56,034 bases of DNA from Planktothrix sp. PCC 11201 (GTDB lineage: Bacteria; Cyanobacteriota; Cyanobacteriia; Cyanobacteriales; Microcoleaceae): NCBI RefSeq assembly GCF_900009135.1, contig NZ_LT797699.1, positions 1-56,034 on the forward strand, written 5' to 3'. Below, in pieces: positions 52,285 to 56,034 of this stretch. A program made the position numbers and the translations under genes. Numbering within the stretch: the first letter of the stretch is position 1; the number at the start of each line of letters is the position of its first letter. The notes beneath the pieces were generated by a model, which searched no databases, had not been told where the DNA came from, and saw only the letters and a list, made by a program, of their open reading frames with translations.

Positions 52285-53148
52285 TTATTTTATATGTAGA
52301 TATTGTTGGAGAGACTGACCCATGATCTCAATCGGAGCAGGTTGCTTTAACCACAATTCTAAGGCGGCGGCTCCCTGCTGCACTAACATGGGCAGTCCAT
52401 TTAAAATCATCGCACCTCTGGCAGCCGCTAAAGTCAAAAATTGGGTGGTTTCAGGAACATAAATTAAATCATAGGCGATCGCACCTAGTTTAATTTTGTC
52501 CATCACCGACACCTCCACGGGAGACTCTCCAACATTCGGGTACATTCCCACAGGGGTTGTATTCACCAGGAGGTCAGCTTGGGGAAGGAGACTCGATAAT
52601 TGCTCCCAGGTACAGGTTTTGACCGCTACCGAGAGGGGGGACTTGATCCAACTCTGTTGAAACGTTGCTAATTTCTGGGGGTCACGACCGACCACATAAA
52701 TTTCCCCGATCCCTAACTGGGCACATCCAGCCACCACCGCCCGCGCCGCCCCGCCATATCCCAAAATCACAGCCACCTGATCATCCCAGTTTCGATGATA
52801 CACCTCTAAGGGAGTCAGAAAGCCCACCACATCGGTATTGGTACCGCTCCAACCCTTCTGAGTCCGCCAGACAGTATTCACCGCCCCGACGGACTGAGCC
52901 AGGGTGGTCACCTCCGATAAAAAGGGTAAAATTGCTTGTTTGTGGGGAATAGTAATATTAAATCCCTGAACTCCAATAGCCGCAAATCCCTCCATAGCGA
53001 CCTTTAAATCTTGGGGAGAAATGGCAAAGGGGAGGTAAACATAATCTACTCCCAAATGGGCGATCGCGGCATTGTGCATCACTGGTGAAAGGGAATGTTC
53101 AATCGGATCACCGATTACTCCTAATAGTTTGGTTGTTCCTTTAATCAT
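52285..53148 (-). CDS. aroE: shikimate dehydrogenase
   Basis: This 287-residue enzyme reduces 3-dehydroshikimate with NADPH in the aromatic amino acid pathway. Visible are GDPIEHSLSPVMHNAAI, the catalytic Lys in NITIPHKQAI (K70), the Rossmann motif ILGYGGAARAV and NTTPVGMYP. Its start overlaps the stop of the DUF3122 gene by ATGA (53145-53148), which gives translational coupling. Length and motifs are ordinary. Confidence 0.93.
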   Translation of the reverse strand: MIKGTTKLLGVIGDPIEHSLSPVMHNAAIAHLGVDYVYLPFAISPQDLKVAMEGFAAIGVQGFNITIPHKQAILPFLSEVTTLAQSVGAVNTVWRTQKGWSGTNTDVVGFLTPLEVYHRNWDDQVAVILGYGGAARAVVAGCAQLGIGEIYVVGRDPQKLATFQQSWIKSPLSVAVKTCTWEQLSSLLPQADLLVNTTPVGMYPNVGESPVEVSVMDKIKLGAIAYDLIYVPETTQFLTLAAARGAMILNGLPMLVQQGAAALELWLKQPAPIEIMGQSLQQYLHIK

Positions 53149-53660
53149 CTTTTCTCCTGTTTAATCAATTCTTGCCATTCTAAAATGATAGGAGAAGGAA
53201 GAATTAGAGTGTGTTTTTTACCCTCTAATGGTAAATGTAGCTTCACCTGTTCTGTTGAGGAGAGTTGAGGCAAAACTTCCTTGAGGTTATATTCACCAAC
53301 ATTAGGGGCAGGTGCGTTTTTAGCTAATTGATCCTCAGCTTGAAATAGTCTTCCTTGACGAGTCATAATTTCTAACCCTTGAGGATGAAGAAATGCAGCC
53401 TGATTCGGAAATCCCACTAAACGTAAATTAATGGTGTCAATCTGATCATTCTTGACTCGTTTAAACAGAACAACTTGCCAAGCACTCCCTGTTTCATCTC
53501 GTAAGCTATGACGGGATTGATACAACATTTGTCCGGGGGCTTCTTGTTGTTGCCCGATAGTCGCGTTGGCTGGTTCTAGGATGAAAAATTGGCTTCCTAA
53601 GATTAAGAACAACAAAGTCATCGGGATGACTACGATTTTGGTTAATAATCTCAACATCAT
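53145..53660 (-). CDS. DUF3122 family exported protein
   Basis: This 171-residue protein has a signal peptide (about residues 1-33, ANA cleavage). The body begins QEAPGQMLYQSRHSLRDETGSAWQVVLFKR, which from memory is the signature of the cyanobacterial DUF3122 family. The two first Met codons are both possible starts. It is coupled to aroE by a 4-bp overlap, a conserved-looking but functionally unexplained arrangement. It should be an envelope or lumenal protein. Confidence 0.75.
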   Translation of the reverse strand: MMLRLLTKIVVIPMTLLFLILGSQFFILEPANATIGQQQEAPGQMLYQSRHSLRDETGSAWQVVLFKRVKNDQIDTINLRLVGFPNQAAFLHPQGLEIMTRQGRLFQAEDQLAKNAPAPNVGEYNLKEVLPQLSSTEQVKLHLPLEGKKHTLILPSPIILEWQELIKQEKR

Positions 53661-53751
53661 TCCTCTCCTTGCAAATCATTAAAAATCAAAAATAGCTAGA
53701 CAAAGCCCAGCTAAAATTCGTACAATCGGTTTAATCCATCTAAATCCGCGA

Positions 53752-55098
53752 TCAAAATTCCTGAGCCTCTGCCAAAATCGGGTTAATATCATACCAAAAA
53801 TGTTGGGCTTGGTGATATTCAAACACCCATAAACTTCTTAATAGGGTTTGATATTCCATTTGACCACTTAATTTTTTAGTCAGTGCTACTTGACGTAACA
53901 TTTCTCTTTCATCGGCTTCAATAGCTAAGGTTAATTGATGGCGACGTTGTAAAATCACTTCCTCTAAGGATTGTCTAGTTAATGGAGGATCTTCTCTTTG
54001 TAAACAGCTATATAACAAAATTAGTAAACTCCGAACATGACCGCCACTAATTGTACAAAGTCGATCTAAAGTGTCAGGAGTGTCAAAAATACTTGTTACT
54101 AAGTCTGGATATTCTTTCGGATCAATACCCGGAAAAGCTCGAGCCATTACCATTTGGCGTAATAGTTCAATTCCTGGTTCACAGGGTGTACCGTCTTCAA
54201 ATTTTACCGTAACCATGGGTAAGGTTTTCGGATCGCTCCCAAAGCGATTCATTAGTTGTCCTAAATTATTAGAAAAAATTAAACCGAGGGGAATAGTATA
54301 AACAACATGACAATTTAGTTTATTTAGTTGTTCACCCCGATCAATAAATAAATATTCCGGTTGCGGGCGTCCGGTACTATTTTGGGTATCAAGAATCCGG
54401 TCTAAATTATCAACAATGACGACTAATCCCTTTTTTCCCATTTGTTTCAATTGTTGGATTGATGGTTCCAATAATTCTTTATTTATCGCCTCTAAAATAT
54501 TATTAGTTCGAGGTTCTAAATATTGACGCAATAAAGACCTTAAATCTCGACTATCTTTGGTTTTAGCCGTAATATTTCCAATTCCCATTGACAGGGAAAA
54601 CTCCCCTTCCGTACTGGCAGCTAACGTCCCAATTCCGGGGACATTAATATCTCCTTTTAAATCAATTTCTGTATTTAAAACTCCGATCACTCCACTGAGT
54701 AAACTTTTAAAGCCTTTAGGTTGTAATTTAATTTTCAGTAGTTCAATACTTTCACTAACTTGACGGGCGATCGCTAATAAAATATCGGTAATATCCACAT
54801 CCGCCATATCTAAATCCTTACTCGACTCAAAATAAACGACATGGAATCCTTCTTGTTTGAGTTGAGCTTGAAGTCGGAGTAATTCCGTTGACTTTCCCGA
54901 TCCAACATGACCTGTAAACAGTTGACAAGTGGGGCGATCGGGTGATAAACGAGTAATCGTTCGAGCAATTTGCTCAATCAGTTTCCCACCGCGTGCAGGA
55001 GAAAAATCGATATAATATTGTTTATCTTCTGGGTTTTCTACATTTAGCGTTAAAACCGGATTAGAAGCGTTAAAAAAACGAGATAAATCAAGTTCCAT
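53752..55098 (-). CDS. P-loop ATPase of STAND/KAP-like type
   Basis: This 448-residue protein has Walker A GHVGSGKS (residues 63-70), Walker B GLVVIVDNLD (D230), and a STAND-like HLR region with SGGHVRSLLIL (about 370-380). A central insertion (about 125-180) rich in Gly and small residues (DINVPGIGTLAAST) lies between the two motifs. Similar ATPases are conserved in cyanobacteria, but their role is unknown. The gene precedes the DUF3122 pair by 91 bp on the same strand. It might sense or remodel a partner protein; nothing adjacent indicates which. Confidence 0.65.
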   Translation of the reverse strand: MELDLSRFFNASNPVLTLNVENPEDKQYYIDFSPARGGKLIEQIARTITRLSPDRPTCQLFTGHVGSGKSTELLRLQAQLKQEGFHVVYFESSKDLDMADVDITDILLAIARQVSESIELLKIKLQPKGFKSLLSGVIGVLNTEIDLKGDINVPGIGTLAASTEGEFSLSMGIGNITAKTKDSRDLRSLLRQYLEPRTNNILEAINKELLEPSIQQLKQMGKKGLVVIVDNLDRILDTQNSTGRPQPEYLFIDRGEQLNKLNCHVVYTIPLGLIFSNNLGQLMNRFGSDPKTLPMVTVKFEDGTPCEPGIELLRQMVMARAFPGIDPKEYPDLVTSIFDTPDTLDRLCTISGGHVRSLLILLYSCLQREDPPLTRQSLEEVILQRRHQLTLAIEADEREMLRQVALTKKLSGQMEYQTLLRSLWVFEYHQAQHFWYDINPILAEAQEF

Positions 55099-55212
55099 TG
55101 TTGTTAAATGAGTTTGAATTTTGACAGGATCTCTATTACCTTAAGACTTGACATCGATGTTTCGATGTTCCCTATTTTCTGCGATTCAATATAAATCTTT
55201 AGTTTGCCAGGA

Positions 55213-55929
55213 TTAGTAGGCTAACCACAACCCAAAACTAAAACCGAGACCGGAAGCAATCCCCAAAATCAAAAAGGTATAAAACCCATTGTACGACGCA
55301 AGTAATTTTTCTCCTGCTACCATTTGCGCCACGACCCCAGCAACCAAGGCGATCGCACCCCAAGCAGCAATAATAACCTCTGGCTGTATTTGTTCAATCA
55401 CCCGCATCATAGCTTTTTGACCCGCCCCAATCCCAGCCCCAATCCATCCTCCTAATAGTAATCCAAATAGGCTCCCCGTTCCCAGTTTGGCTCTTGATTG
55501 AAATATTGCATCTAAAATAATCCCTAACATCAATCCCATAATTACCCCAAAACCCCCACCGAAAATCGCACCTAACCAGTTTCCTCGACGTGTTCCAGCA
55601 ATTAGCCCGGCAATAGCAGCAATGCCCATCACCGTCAACAGTCCAATTATCGATTTAGAGGCCGTTTCTGAGCCAGCGATCGCCCCTAATCCCATGCCGA
55701 CCATCCCCCATACCGTTGCTGTAATCATCCCGCCAGCTTCCTTTCCTAGCACCCAACCAGCGATCGCCCCAGCAAACATCAACGATATTAACCAAGGTTG
55801 AGACGAATCCGAATCTTCACTGGCGACTAAGGTAATAGTAAACCAAGCAATTAGACCAAATATCCAAACCCAGAAGGGAATCTTCAAAGTTATTAAAATC
55901 CAAGCTATCAGCGTATAACAAACAAACAC
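55213..55929 (-). CDS. polytopic Gly-rich membrane protein, unknown function
   Basis: This 238-residue protein has about six to seven hydrophobic segments rich in Gly, Ala and Ile, with pairs such as GGGFGVIMGLMLGIILDAIF and LLLGGWIGAGIGAG. That is reminiscent of glycine-zipper membrane domains. The start is the GTG at 55927-55929; the frame remains open upstream into the C-rich repeat, so the real start is uncertain. It lies 114 bp upstream of the ATPase gene on the same strand and may be linked to it. No family is recognised. Confidence 0.55.
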   Translation of the reverse strand: MFVCYTLIAWILITLKIPFWVWIFGLIAWFTITLVASEDSDSSQPWLISLMFAGAIAGWVLGKEAGGMITATVWGMVGMGLGAIAGSETASKSIIGLLTVMGIAAIAGLIAGTRRGNWLGAIFGGGFGVIMGLMLGIILDAIFQSRAKLGTGSLFGLLLGGWIGAGIGAGQKAMMRVIEQIQPEVIIAAWGAIALVAGVVAQMVAGEKLLASYNGFYTFLILGIASGLGFSFGLWLAY

Positions 55930-55948
55930 CCCCGTGAGCCAGCCTAGG

Positions 55949-56034
55949 GGGATAGCAGGGGAGGCAGGGGAGGCAGGGGAGGCAGGGGGGGTTGGGGGAG
56001 CAGGGGAGGCAGGGGAGGCAGGGGGAGCAGGGGA
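55949..56034 (+). repeat. GGGGAGGCA tandem G-rich repeat, window edge
   Basis: More than eight units of GGGGAGGCA or GGGGGAGCA follow one another to the end of the window, interrupted by G7TTG5. The same type of tract follows gyrA at 30417. It is able to form G-quadruplexes and is likely to vary in length. Confidence 0.85.

Noticed and set aside
1-56034. CRISPR array or cas genes
   Set aside because: No series of 23-37-bp repeats with similar-length unique spacers and no Cas-like protein; the tandem repeats seen are heptamers, G-rich 9-mers and one 86-bp duplication.

Overview
The window comes from a cyanobacterium, most likely a filamentous Oscillatoriales/Microcoleaceae type close to Planktothrix. 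The reasons are: more than thirty HIP1 octamers (GCGATCGC) counted by eye between about 8.2 kb and the right end; cyanobacterium-typical genes (Tic22, DesA, Ycf52-like GNAT, DUF3181, DUF3122, very large hybrid kinases); heptamer tandem repeats; and GGGGAGGCA-type G-rich repeats. The genus is an inference.

Positions 1-7554 look like the right-hand part of a small integrated mobile element whose left end lies outside the window. It has a tyrosine recombinase (5963-7453, minus) next to a 22-bp 3'-terminal tRNA fragment (7533-7554) that marks the attachment junction. Inward of it are about a dozen short, mostly unrecognised genes, all on the plus strand. They include a PD-(D/E)XK nuclease (1442-1858), an AAA+/SF3-like ATPase (3068-4240) and a ribbon-helix-helix protein (4983-5225). 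The stretch has no HIP1 site, no recognisable capsid, tail or conjugation genes, and carries unusual non-coding structure: a hairpin leader repeated three times (third copy partly inverted), a 137-bp nested palindrome, and a pseudoknot-like segment. It reads as an integrative plasmid or phage satellite rather than a prophage.

From 7561 on the DNA is ordinary cyanobacterial chromosome. 7.5-17.7 kb: a C5 DNA methyltransferase touching the att site, an ACT-domain protein, a GNAT, tRNA-Pro, tic22, prmC, an 86-bp tandem duplication running into the start of a tsaC/Sua5 gene, a degenerate histidine kinase, a VapBC-like pair, thrC and desA. 17.7-27.5 kb: HslJ-like protein, solute-binding lipoprotein, HlyD-type adaptor, a response regulator followed by a PAS/GAF histidine kinase, CbiX/SirB chelatase and a histone-deacetylase-like hydrolase. 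27.7-36 kb: gyrA, tRNA-Arg, moaC, small conserved genes, a glutathione S-transferase remnant, purQ and purS, a SOUL protein, an FMN reductase and an SNase-like nuclease.

36.2-47.3 kb is a signalling block on the minus strand: two tandem paralogous hybrid histidine kinases followed by a 1772-aa Ser/Thr kinase-ATPase-GAF-SpoIIE phosphatase fusion, with gaps of 67 and 41 bp, so probably one operon. The right end holds acs, a TPR Ser/Thr kinase, an aroE-DUF3122 pair, a conserved P-loop ATPase and a polytopic membrane protein, ending in G-rich repeats.
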